In this document: positions 22,765 through 30,136 of the stretch, one piece after another | Layout: the number at the start of each line of letters is the position of its first letter | Position numbering within the stretch: the first letter of the stretch is position 1 | Position numbers and translations under genes: made by a program | Notes under the pieces: model-generated | Seen by the model: only the letters and a program-made list of their open reading frames with translations | The model's database searches: none | Told to the model about the DNA's origin: nothing | Assembly: GCA_003513765.1 (NCBI GenBank) | Contig: DONT01000001.1 | Span: 1 to 43,728 of the forward strand | DNA: 43,728 bases | From: Jeotgalicoccus sp. | Lineage (GTDB): Bacteria > Bacillota > Bacilli > Staphylococcales > Salinicoccaceae | Direction: 5' to 3'

Positions 22765-24525
22765 ATGAGAAATACAAAGATTGTATGTACAATTGGACCG
22801 GCTTCAGAATCTGAAGAGGTACTGGAAAAAGTAATTATGGCGGGTATGAACGTTGCGCGTTTAAACTTTTCACATGGTGACCACGCGGAGCATCAGGCGC
22901 GTATCGATACGATTAGAAAAGTTGCGAAGCGTTTAGATAAAACAGTCGGAATTCTTTTAGATACTAAAGGTCCGGAAATCAGAACTCACTCTATGGAAAA
23001 CGGCCAGGTTGAACTTGTTAAGGGACAGCAGATTGAAGTGTCGATGACTGAAGTTCTTGGAAACTCAGAACGTTTCTCAGTGTCTTATGAAGGATTAATC
23101 GACGACGTTCAGCCTGGAGACTTTATTCTTCTTGATGATGGTCTCGTTGAACTTGAAATCAGTGACCTGAACAAAGAGACAGGTATCATTACAACAACAG
23201 TTAAAAACAATGGACTATTAAAAAATAAAAAAGGTGTTAACGTGCCAGGTGTCAGCGTTAAGCTTCCAGGCCTAACTGATAAAGATAAGTCGGATGTGAA
23301 ATTCGGCATCGAGCAGGGTGTGGACTTTATCGCAGCGAGTTTTGTGAGACGTGCACAGGATGTGCTTGAAATTAGAGAACTCCTTGAAACTCACGACGGT
23401 GAATATATTAAAATCATTCCTAAAATTGAAAACCAGGAAGGAATCGACAATATCGATGAAATCCTGAAAATTTCTGACGGCCTGATGGTTGCGCGCGGTG
23501 ACCTTGGCGTTGAAATCGCACCGGAAACAGTGCCGATGATACAGAAAGAACTGATAAGAAAATGTAATCTGCTTGGTAAGCCTGTTATTACCGCAACACA
23601 GATGCTTGATTCAATGCAGACGAACCCTAGATGTACACGTGCTGAAGCTAGTGATGTGGCCAATGCAATTTACGACGGTTCCGACGCGGTAATGCTGAGC
23701 GGTGAAACAGCTGCAGGTGCATATCCGGTTGAAGCGGTACTGACAATGGCTAAAATCGCAGTGTCGGCTGAAGAAGCTCAGGATTATAAAAAGCTATTAT
23801 CTGACAGAACGAAATCAACACAGACAAATATGGTTACAGCAATAGGTGTATCTGTTGCACATACAGCGCTTAACTTAAGCTGTAAAGCGATCGTTGCGGC
23901 AACTGAAAGCGGACATACAGCGAGAATGATCGCGAAATACCGTCCACATGCAAATATTGTAGCGGTTACACCTTACGGACATGTTGCACGCCAGCTTAAC
24001 TTAGTATGGGGTGTAAACCCGATCGTTAAAGCAGCGGAAAAAGATACGGATGATCTGTTAAATACTTCAGTTATGGCAACGCTTGAAAAAGGCTACGCTA
24101 ACGAAGGCGACTTGATTATTATTACTGCAGGTGTACCGGCAGGCCGTGCGGGTACGACTAACTTAATGAAACTTCACGTTGTTGGAGATACGCTGATTAA
24201 AGCCCAGGGTATCGGTGATAAAAGTGCGGCAGGGGAAGTTGTGACTGCGAGAAATTATAATGAGCTTGCTGAAAAAGACACAACTGACAAAATTGTCGTT
24301 GTTCAGTCGGTCGACGCATTGATGACACCGCTGTTAATTAAAGCGGCAGGATTAATTACAGTCGAAGGCGGACTGACAAGTCAGGGTGCAATCGTTGGAC
24401 TGAACTTGGAACTGCCGACAATTGTCGGTGCGAAAGAAGCGCTTGAAGTGCTGAAAGACAGCATGCTCGTAACAATCGACAGTGAGCAGAGTGTGGTCTA
24501 CAGCGGACATGCGCATGTGCTATAA
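22765..24525 (+). CDS. pyk: Pyruvate kinase with C-terminal PEP-utiliser-like domain
   Basis: 586 aa. The catalytic barrel and lid occupy about 1-470: NTKIVCTIGPASES, LDTKGPEIRTH, KIENQEGIDNIDEIL and GLMVARGDLGVEI with the catalytic and metal residues, then TQMLDSM. The last 110 residues (about 475-586) form the extra C-terminal domain found in Bacillus and Staphylococcus pyruvate kinases, related to the PEP-synthase mobile domain. Its usual TSH phospho-His motif reads LTSQGAIVG, so it should not be phosphorylated. ATG 22765 follows AGGAGG closely; a longer frame begins inside pfkA and is rejected. Confidence 0.97.
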   Translation: MRNTKIVCTIGPASESEEVLEKVIMAGMNVARLNFSHGDHAEHQARIDTIRKVAKRLDKTVGILLDTKGPEIRTHSMENGQVELVKGQQIEVSMTEVLGNSERFSVSYEGLIDDVQPGDFILLDDGLVELEISDLNKETGIITTTVKNNGLLKNKKGVNVPGVSVKLPGLTDKDKSDVKFGIEQGVDFIAASFVRRAQDVLEIRELLETHDGEYIKIIPKIENQEGIDNIDEILKISDGLMVARGDLGVEIAPETVPMIQKELIRKCNLLGKPVITATQMLDSMQTNPRCTRAEASDVANAIYDGSDAVMLSGETAAGAYPVEAVLTMAKIAVSAEEAQDYKKLLSDRTKSTQTNMVTAIGVSVAHTALNLSCKAIVAATESGHTARMIAKYRPHANIVAVTPYGHVARQLNLVWGVNPIVKAAEKDTDDLLNTSVMATLEKGYANEGDLIIITAGVPAGRAGTTNLMKLHVVGDTLIKAQGIGDKSAAGEVVTARNYNELAEKDTTDKIVVVQSVDALMTPLLIKAAGLITVEGGLTSQGAIVGLNLELPTIVGAKEALEVLKDSMLVTIDSEQSVVYSGHAHVL

Positions 24526-24543
24526 AGATTAGAGGTGTATTGG

Positions 24544-25278
24544 ATGAAAAAAACGCTCGCTGCATTATTCGGAAGTATATTAATTTTATCAGCATGTTCA
24601 GCCGAAGAACAGCCGGCTGAAGAGAGCACGTCAGAAGAATCTGCTGAAGAAAATACAGAAGAAACAGCCGGGAACAGCGATATTACATCAGCAGAATTAA
24701 TACAGAACGCTGTTGAAAACAGTGACGGCATTACGAGCTACGAAGCTCAGCAGTCATTTAAAATCACAATGCCGGACGAAGAAAGTACGATACGCACGGT
24801 TACGACGTACGGCGGACAAAATGAATTTAAACTTTCGATCAATAACAACGGCGACATCGTTACGCACTACGTCGTCGAAGGCGATCACTTTATGTATACC
24901 GGCAACGAAGTTGTCGATACAGAAGAAACAGTGGAAATTGAAGGCAGCGATTATCAGACAATCGTCGCCTCGCTTGAAAACTATCCCGAAGGCGAAGTCA
25001 GCGAGCTTGAGGAAGGATATGCACTGACGGTGAACGTTTCGGACATGTCCAGCTTCAGTAATTTATTAGACGAAGAAACGCTCGCAGCAGTTGAAGCAGC
25101 AGAAAGCATTAACGGCACGATGCAGCTGTACTTCGACGCGGAATATAAATTTACAGGCAGCGAACTGACAGCAGACCTTGCAGATGAAGGCGAAGACATC
25201 ACTATCCATTCGACAGTCGATTACACGAACATCGATAACGTCGACATGATTGAAAAACCGCATAATATGACGGAATAA
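24544..25278 (+). CDS. Putative lipoprotein, DUF6612/LppX-like fold
   Basis: 244 aa. A lipoprotein signal peptide is clear: MKKTLAALFGSILILSACSA, with the lipobox LSAC and acylated Cys near residue 19. An acidic, Glu/Ser-rich linker (residues 22-47) leads to a beta-rich domain that resembles the LolA/LppX-type lipoproteins of Firmicutes (ELIQNAVENSDGITSYEAQQ, then alternating short strands). A membrane-anchored, extracytoplasmic role is likely; the ligand is unknown. It follows pyk by 18 bases with its own AGAGGTG site, so it may be cotranscribed with glycolytic genes. S. aureus has a different small membrane gene (fxsA) here. Confidence 0.78.
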   Translation: MKKTLAALFGSILILSACSAEEQPAEESTSEESAEENTEETAGNSDITSAELIQNAVENSDGITSYEAQQSFKITMPDEESTIRTVTTYGGQNEFKLSINNNGDIVTHYVVEGDHFMYTGNEVVDTEETVEIEGSDYQTIVASLENYPEGEVSELEEGYALTVNVSDMSSFSNLLDEETLAAVEAAESINGTMQLYFDAEYKFTGSELTADLADEGEDITIHSTVDYTNIDNVDMIEKPHNMTE

Positions 25279-25290
25279 AATTATGAATCT

Positions 25291-25332
25291 ACCCCTGAGG
25301 CCCGCGGAAAGCTGCGGTTTCGGGGGTTTTTT
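25291..25332 (+). terminator. Terminator after the lipoprotein gene
   Basis: ACCCC...GC-rich inner pairs...GGGGT (25291-25327), followed by TTTTTT. It ends the pfkA-pyk-lipoprotein transcription unit. Confidence 0.8.
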
Positions 25333-25396
25333 GTTTGTGGTGTTTTATGCGGTGAGCGCGATAGTTCGGATAAGGTGGCGCATAAAATCGTTCAAA

Positions 25397-25624
25397 GATG
25401 ACACCAAAACCCCGTCGTATTCCAAGCTCTCTTCAAGTACGACACGAAATCCCCGTCGTATTCCAAGCTCTCTTCAAGTACGACACGAAATCCCCGTCGT
25501 GCCCCAAGCTCTCTTCAAGTACGACACGAAATCCCCGTCGTACCCCAAGCTCTCTTCAAGTACGACGCGAAATCCCCGTCGTACCCCAAGCTCTCTTCAA
25601 GTACGACGCCAAAACCCCGTCGTA
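25397..25624. repeat. Hairpin array 3: six 41-bp units
   Basis: TACGAC arms start at 25438, 25479, 25520, 25561 and 25602, with a decayed first arm (GATGAC) at 25397, all exactly 41 bp apart. Each faces GTCGTA 11 bp later, so the centre can be read as 7 nt with two unpaired bases each side. The 18-bp linker (TTCCAAGCTCTCTTCAAG type) is almost invariant. This array is the most homogeneous, suggesting recent expansion. It fills the first half of the 591-bp gap between the lipoprotein and citZ. Open frames that cross it are repeats read in rotating frames and are not genes. Confidence 0.9.
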
Positions 25625-25651
25625 TTCCACAAAGGACACCTCGCTCTATTA

Positions 25652-25680
25652 ATAACTTATTCTTATGATATAACATAAGA
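25652..25680. promoter_or_regulatory. Candidate CcpC/CcpE-type box upstream of citZ
   Basis: ATAA-N7-TTAT (25652-25666) is the dyad described for CcpC sites at TCA genes. Overlapping it is TCTTATG-ATATAA-CATAAGA (25661-25680). ATTCTTATGA recurs at 25691-25700. The sequence is AT-rich, so chance is possible. The rest of the gap up to 25869 holds the citZ leader: TATACT (near 25826) is a possible -10, and nothing else is clear. Confidence 0.4.
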
Positions 25681-25869
25681 TAATTAACTGATTCTTATGA
25701 CACAGCGTAAATTCGGTTAATTCATAGAAAAGTACAGCAGTATCATGGGTTAAGCTTGTATTATGTATTCTTATTCACAAAGAAAGTGTGCGAGGAAGGG
25801 TAAACATAATTGTGACAATTTTGTTATACTTGCTTTAAAGATTCTGTTACATATTTAGGAGGGGTATTT

Positions 25870-26985
25870 ATGACTGGAAACAGCGGTTTAGAAGGTGTTG
25901 TAATTGGTGAATCAAGAATCAGCTCAATTATCGGCACACAGCTGACGTATTGCGGTTATGAAATTGATGATTTAGCAGAAAATGCTGAGTTTGAAGAAGT
26001 GGTTTATCTATTATGGCACGATCATTTACCAAACAAAGAGGAACTGAAAGCATTTAGAAAAGAGTTATATGATCACGCATTTTTAACAGAAGATGCTAAA
26101 GGTTTCTACAAAACATTTGTAGATAAATCTGTACATCCTATGAGCGCACTGCGTACTGCAGTATCATTGCTTGCACACACGGATGAGCAGGCTGAAGATC
26201 AGTCTGAAGAAGCGACCCTGCGTAAAGGTATTCGCATTCAGGCAAAAATTCCTTCAATCGTCGCGGCAATTGCACGCACACGTGAAGGTAAAGAAGTCAT
26301 CGATCCGAATCCTGAGTACGGTTACGCGAAAAACTTCCTGTACATGCTTAACGGGGAAGAGCCGACTGATGTTCAGGTTGAAGCGATGAATACGGCACTT
26401 GTGCTTCATGCCGATCACGAAATTAACGCATCAACATTTGCTGCACGTGTTATCGTAGCGACTTTATCGGATGTATATTCAGGAGTTACCGGAGCGATCG
26501 GTGCACTTAAGGGACCACTTCACGGCGGAGCGAATGAAAAAGTGATGGCAATGCTTGAAGAGATCGGCAGTCTTGAGAACGTCGACAGCTACATTCAAAA
26601 GAAATTCGACAACAAAGAGAAAATTATGGGAATCGGGCACAGAGTTTATAAAGAAGGAGACCCGCGCGCTAAGTATCTTGAAGATATGGCACGCCGCTTA
26701 ACTGAAGAAAACGGTCAGCCTGAACTTTATGAAATGTCTGTAAGAATCGCAAAAATTATCGAAGAAGAGAAAGGCTTACTGCCTAACGTAGACTTCTTCA
26801 GTGCATCTGTTTACCATTCACTTGGTATCGCACATGATTTATTCACACCGATCTTTGCAGTCAGCAGAGCGTCCGGCTGGATTGCACATATTTTTGAGCA
26901 GTTCGAAAATAACAGACTGATCAGACCGCGTGCTGAGTACAATGGCCGTACTAACATGAAATACGAACCAATTGAAAAAAGATAA
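25870..26985 (+). CDS. citZ: Citrate synthase
   Basis: 371 aa, the Gram-positive type II-like form. It condenses oxaloacetate and acetyl-CoA to citrate. The three catalytic residues are in recognised blocks: His in GPLHGGANEKV (near 215), His in GIGHRVYKEGDPRA (near 257), and Asp in NVDFFSASVYHSLG (near 308). AGGAGGGG lies 6 bases before the ATG. icd follows after 25 bases, the citZ-icd pair found in staphylococci, with no mdh. Confidence 0.97.
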   Translation: MTGNSGLEGVVIGESRISSIIGTQLTYCGYEIDDLAENAEFEEVVYLLWHDHLPNKEELKAFRKELYDHAFLTEDAKGFYKTFVDKSVHPMSALRTAVSLLAHTDEQAEDQSEEATLRKGIRIQAKIPSIVAAIARTREGKEVIDPNPEYGYAKNFLYMLNGEEPTDVQVEAMNTALVLHADHEINASTFAARVIVATLSDVYSGVTGAIGALKGPLHGGANEKVMAMLEEIGSLENVDSYIQKKFDNKEKIMGIGHRVYKEGDPRAKYLEDMARRLTEENGQPELYEMSVRIAKIIEEEKGLLPNVDFFSASVYHSLGIAHDLFTPIFAVSRASGWIAHIFEQFENNRLIRPRAEYNGRTNMKYEPIEKR

Positions 26986-27010
26986 TTAAAAATTAACGGG
27001 GGTTTCACTA

Positions 27011-28279
27011 ATGGCAGGAGAAAAAATTCAAACTAAAAATGGTGTACTGAACGTACCAAACAATCCGGTTATTCCTTATATTGAAGGAGACGGAATTGGT
27101 GCTGATATCTGGGCAGCAGCGAGTAAAGTTATCGATGCAGCTGTAGAAAAAGCTTACAATGGTGAGAAGAAAATTGACTGGCTTGAAGTATATGCGGGAC
27201 AAAAAGCATTCGATAAAACAGGCGAATGGCTTCCGAAGGACACTCTCGATAAAATCGAAGAGTACCTTATCGCAATTAAAGGACCGTTAACAACTCCAAT
27301 CGGCGGCGGCTTCCGTTCATTAAACGTGACACTGCGTCAGGAACTGGATTTATTCGCATGCTTACGTCCGGTAAGACACTACACTGGTGTGCCTTCACCG
27401 GTTAAACACCCTGAACACTGCGATATGCAGATTTTCAGAGAGAACACTGAAGATATCTACGCTGGAATCGAATTTAACGAAGGTACGCCTGAAGTTAAAA
27501 AAGTTATCGACTTCCTGCAGGATGAAATGGACGTTAAAAACATCCGTTTCCCTGAGTCTTCATCAATCGCTATTAAACCTGTATCTAAAGAAGGTACTGA
27601 ACGTTTAGTGCGCTCTGCAATCAACTATGCAATCGAGCACAACAAAGCATCAGTTACTCTAGTGCATAAAGGTAACATCATGAAGTTCACTGAAGGCGGA
27701 TTTAAGAAGTGGGGCTACGAACTCGCTCAGAACGAATTCGGCGACAAAACATTTACATGGGCTGAATACGATGAAATCGTAGAAAAAGACGGTAAAGAGA
27801 AAGCTGATGCAGCACAGGACAAAGCAGTTGCTGACGGCAAAATCATTATCAAAGACTCTATTGCAGATATCTTCCTGCAGCAGATTCTTACACGTCCTAA
27901 AGAGTTCGACGTTGTTGCAACGATGAACTTAAACGGTGACTACATCAGTGATGCACTTGCAGCGCAGGTTGGCGGCATCGGCATTGCACCAGGGGCAAAC
28001 ATTAACTACGAAACAGGACACGCTATTTTTGAAGCAACACACGGTACAGCGCCTAAATACGCTGGACAGGATAAAGTGAACCCTTCATCATTATTACTGT
28101 CAGGTGTGTTAATGCTTGAACACCTGGGATGGCAGGAAGCTGCTGACCTGGTTAATCAGTCTATTGAAAACACAATTTCTAAAAAAATTGTCACATATGA
28201 CTTTGCTCGTCTGATGGACGGCGCTACAGAAGTGAAATGTTCTGAGTTCGGCGATGCATTAATCGAAAATATGCAATAA
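27011..28279 (+). CDS. icd: NADP-dependent isocitrate dehydrogenase
   Basis: 422 aa. It oxidises isocitrate to 2-oxoglutarate with NADP. Substrate residues are in GGGFRSLNVTLRQ (near 98) and LRPVRHYTGVPSPV (near 117). DMQIFRENTEDIYAGIEF, LVHKGNIMKFTEG (Lys general acid) and the C-terminal EATHGTAPKYAGQ with NADP contacts complete the family pattern. The start has GGGGG and a spacing typical of this operon. Likely cotranscribed with citZ, with a terminator about 40 bases after the stop. Confidence 0.97.
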   Translation: MAGEKIQTKNGVLNVPNNPVIPYIEGDGIGADIWAAASKVIDAAVEKAYNGEKKIDWLEVYAGQKAFDKTGEWLPKDTLDKIEEYLIAIKGPLTTPIGGGFRSLNVTLRQELDLFACLRPVRHYTGVPSPVKHPEHCDMQIFRENTEDIYAGIEFNEGTPEVKKVIDFLQDEMDVKNIRFPESSSIAIKPVSKEGTERLVRSAINYAIEHNKASVTLVHKGNIMKFTEGGFKKWGYELAQNEFGDKTFTWAEYDEIVEKDGKEKADAAQDKAVADGKIIIKDSIADIFLQQILTRPKEFDVVATMNLNGDYISDALAAQVGGIGIAPGANINYETGHAIFEATHGTAPKYAGQDKVNPSSLLLSGVLMLEHLGWQEAADLVNQSIENTISKKIVTYDFARLMDGATEVKCSEFGDALIENMQ

Positions 28280-28285
28280 TTCAGA

Positions 28286-28314
28286 TTGTAAAATCTGCAA
28301 CTAAATATTATACT
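28286..28314 (+). promoter_or_regulatory. Promoter-like element between icd and abgT
   Basis: TTGTAA (28286-28291), 17 bp, TATACT (28309-28314). The -35 lies in a small inverted repeat (CAGATT-GTAA-AATCTG). The predicted start coincides with the hairpin at 28318. Confidence 0.55.
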
Positions 28315-28317
28315 AGT

Positions 28318-28350
28318 AAAAGTCGCTCTTTTCGGGCGACTTTTAATTTT
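28318..28350 (+). terminator. Terminator after icd, also in the abgT leader
   Basis: AAAAGTCGC (28318-28326) pairs perfectly with GCGACTTTT (28336-28344), then AATTTT. It ends citZ-icd. As the promoter-like element is upstream of it, it might also attenuate abgT. Confidence 0.75.
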
Positions 28351-28376
28351 GATACATATTGGAGGATTTTTTAGCT

Positions 28377-29951
28377 GTGGACGAGAGTAAAAAGAAACAA
28401 GGATTGTTTCAAAAGTTTTTAGATTTTGTAGAATGGCTGGGTAACAAATTGCCGCACCCGGTTACGCTTTTTGCAATACTCGCGGTACTTACTTTAGTTT
28501 TATCATCAATTTTCGGAATACTTGGAATTTCGGTCACACATCCAGGTGAAGGTAACGAAGAAGTTACCGTGAAAAATTTATTAAATGCTGAGGGAATTCG
28601 ATATATATTCGAAAGTATGACGGATAACTTCATCAACTTCGCACCGCTCGGTGTTGTACTATTAACAATGCTTGGTATTGGTGTTGCGGAGCGCTCCGGT
28701 TTAATCGGTGCTGCATTGAAAGCATTTGTCCTTTCGATTCCAAATAACTTAATCACTGCAGGACTTGTATTTGCAGGGATTATGTCATCAGTGGCATCTG
28801 ATGCCGGTTACGTAGTACTGCCGCCGCTTGGTGCGCTTCTGTACTTAGCACTTGGCAGACACCCTCTCGCAGGTCTTGCTGCAGCATTTGCCGGTGTATC
28901 TGCCGGGTTCTCAGCGAACCTGCTCTTGAGCGGAACAGATGTAATGCTCGCTGAACTTACAGCAGCGGCAGCAGCGGTTATTGACCCTGCATATGCTGAC
29001 TCAATTAACGTGGCAATGAACTGGTACTTCATCATAGTCAGTGTATTCCTGCTGACATTTGTCGGCTGGTTCGTATCTGCTAAAATTGTTGAACCGCGTT
29101 TAGGCACATTCAAGATGTCAAAGGAGCAGGAAGATGAACTGGGTACTGAAGACGTTGAAGGTATCCAGACACTTCAGCCAATCGAGAAAAAAGGTCTGAT
29201 CTGGGCTTTAATCTCTGTAATTATCAGTTTGGGACTTGCGTCACTGCTAGTAGTGCTTCCGAACTCGCCGATGCGCGGATCGGATGACATTGGAACATAC
29301 ATGGATACGATTGTTCAGTCGCCGTTCATGAGTTCGCTTGTGCCGATTATTGCGATTTTATTCTTTATTCCGGGTCTTGTTTACGGTATTGTAACAAAAT
29401 CTATTAAAAATGATAAAGATGTCGCAGGTCAGATGACTGATACGATGGCATCTATGGGAATGTTTATCGTCTTAGCATTCGCAGCAGGACAATTCGTCGC
29501 TTACTTTACCGAGTCTAATCTTGGTCTGGTCATCGGGGTTTACGGTGCACAGCTCTTAGACAGCATGAGTTTGACGGGTATACCGCTGTTAATCGGCTTT
29601 ATGCTTGTGACTGCACTGATTAATCTGTTCATCGGCAGTGCGAGTGCCAAGTGGGCATTAATGGCGCCAATCTTTGTGCCTATTTTAATGCAGCTTGGAT
29701 ACTCTCCGGAACTGACGACAATGGCTTACCGTGTAGCGGATTCAAGTACGAATATTATTACACCGCTTATGACTTACTTTGCGATTATCATTGCATTCGC
29801 ACAGAAATACGATAAAAACATCGGTATCGGTACACTGATTTCAGTAATGCTGCCGTATTCTATTTGTTTCTTTATCTTCTGGGCGGCAATGCTGATTATC
29901 TGGACTCTTCTCGGCATTCCATTAGGTCCGGATTCACCAGTTTATTATTAA
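28377..29951 (+). CDS. AbgT family transporter
   Basis: 524 aa polytopic membrane protein. The N-terminus (FVEWLGNKLPHPVTLFAILA) and the LLSGTDVMLAELTAAAA and NLFIGSASAKWALMAPIFVP blocks identify the AbgT family. Members include AbgT, which imports p-aminobenzoyl-glutamate, and MtrF/YdaH, which can export sulfonamides. Which direction or substrate applies here cannot be read from sequence. The start is GTG 28377, with GGAGG 11 bases upstream; the TTG at 28359 lies ahead of that site. It takes the position of phoPR between icd and polA in S. aureus. Confidence 0.9.
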   Translation: MDESKKKQGLFQKFLDFVEWLGNKLPHPVTLFAILAVLTLVLSSIFGILGISVTHPGEGNEEVTVKNLLNAEGIRYIFESMTDNFINFAPLGVVLLTMLGIGVAERSGLIGAALKAFVLSIPNNLITAGLVFAGIMSSVASDAGYVVLPPLGALLYLALGRHPLAGLAAAFAGVSAGFSANLLLSGTDVMLAELTAAAAAVIDPAYADSINVAMNWYFIIVSVFLLTFVGWFVSAKIVEPRLGTFKMSKEQEDELGTEDVEGIQTLQPIEKKGLIWALISVIISLGLASLLVVLPNSPMRGSDDIGTYMDTIVQSPFMSSLVPIIAILFFIPGLVYGIVTKSIKNDKDVAGQMTDTMASMGMFIVLAFAAGQFVAYFTESNLGLVIGVYGAQLLDSMSLTGIPLLIGFMLVTALINLFIGSASAKWALMAPIFVPILMQLGYSPELTTMAYRVADSSTNIITPLMTYFAIIIAFAQKYDKNIGIGTLISVMLPYSICFFIFWAAMLIIWTLLGIPLGPDSPVYY

Positions 29952-29957
29952 AATATT

Positions 29958-29994
29958 AAACATCTGACTTCTTAATGAAGTCAGGTGTTTTTTT
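29958..29994 (+). terminator. Terminator after abgT
   Basis: AACATCTGACTTC pairs with GAAGTCAGGTGTT around TTAAT, then TTTTT. The next base begins the 41-bp repeat at 29995. Confidence 0.88.
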
Positions 29995-30047
29995 GTGAAT
30001 CCAAGGCTTCCGGTTAACAACGGTGTTTCCGTGTTGTGAATCCAAGA
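29995..30047. repeat. Minimal 41-bp repeat after abgT
   Basis: GTGAATCCAAG occurs at 29995 and 30036, exactly 41 bp apart. Between the copies is an imperfect hairpin, ACGG-TGTTT-CCGT, extended by ACA/TGT and TT/AA with a 2-nt bulge. It is the shortest member of the intergenic hairpin set and again directly abuts a terminator. Confidence 0.6.
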
Positions 30048-30075
30048 CGCCTATATACCAAAAGCCTTTTTTAAT

Positions 30076-30104
30076 TGGCTAATATTCACTGGAACTGTAT
30101 AATT
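30076..30104 (+). promoter_or_regulatory. Promoter of polA
   Basis: TTGGCT (30076-30081), 17 bp, perfect TATAAT (30099-30104). About 33 bases upstream of the polA start codon. Confidence 0.6.
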
Positions 30105-30136
30105 TAAAGTAAGAATGAATAACTAAGGAGAGTATT

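Noticed and set aside
25283..25678. Open frames of 131 and 84 aa with repeated peptides after the lipoprotein gene
   Set aside because: They are array 3 read through. The 41-bp period rotates the frame so all three frames appear in turn, and there is no ribosome site or family.
25810..25832. Rex-binding site before citZ (TTGTGA half-site)
   Set aside because: The second half TTCACAA is missing at the required distance.
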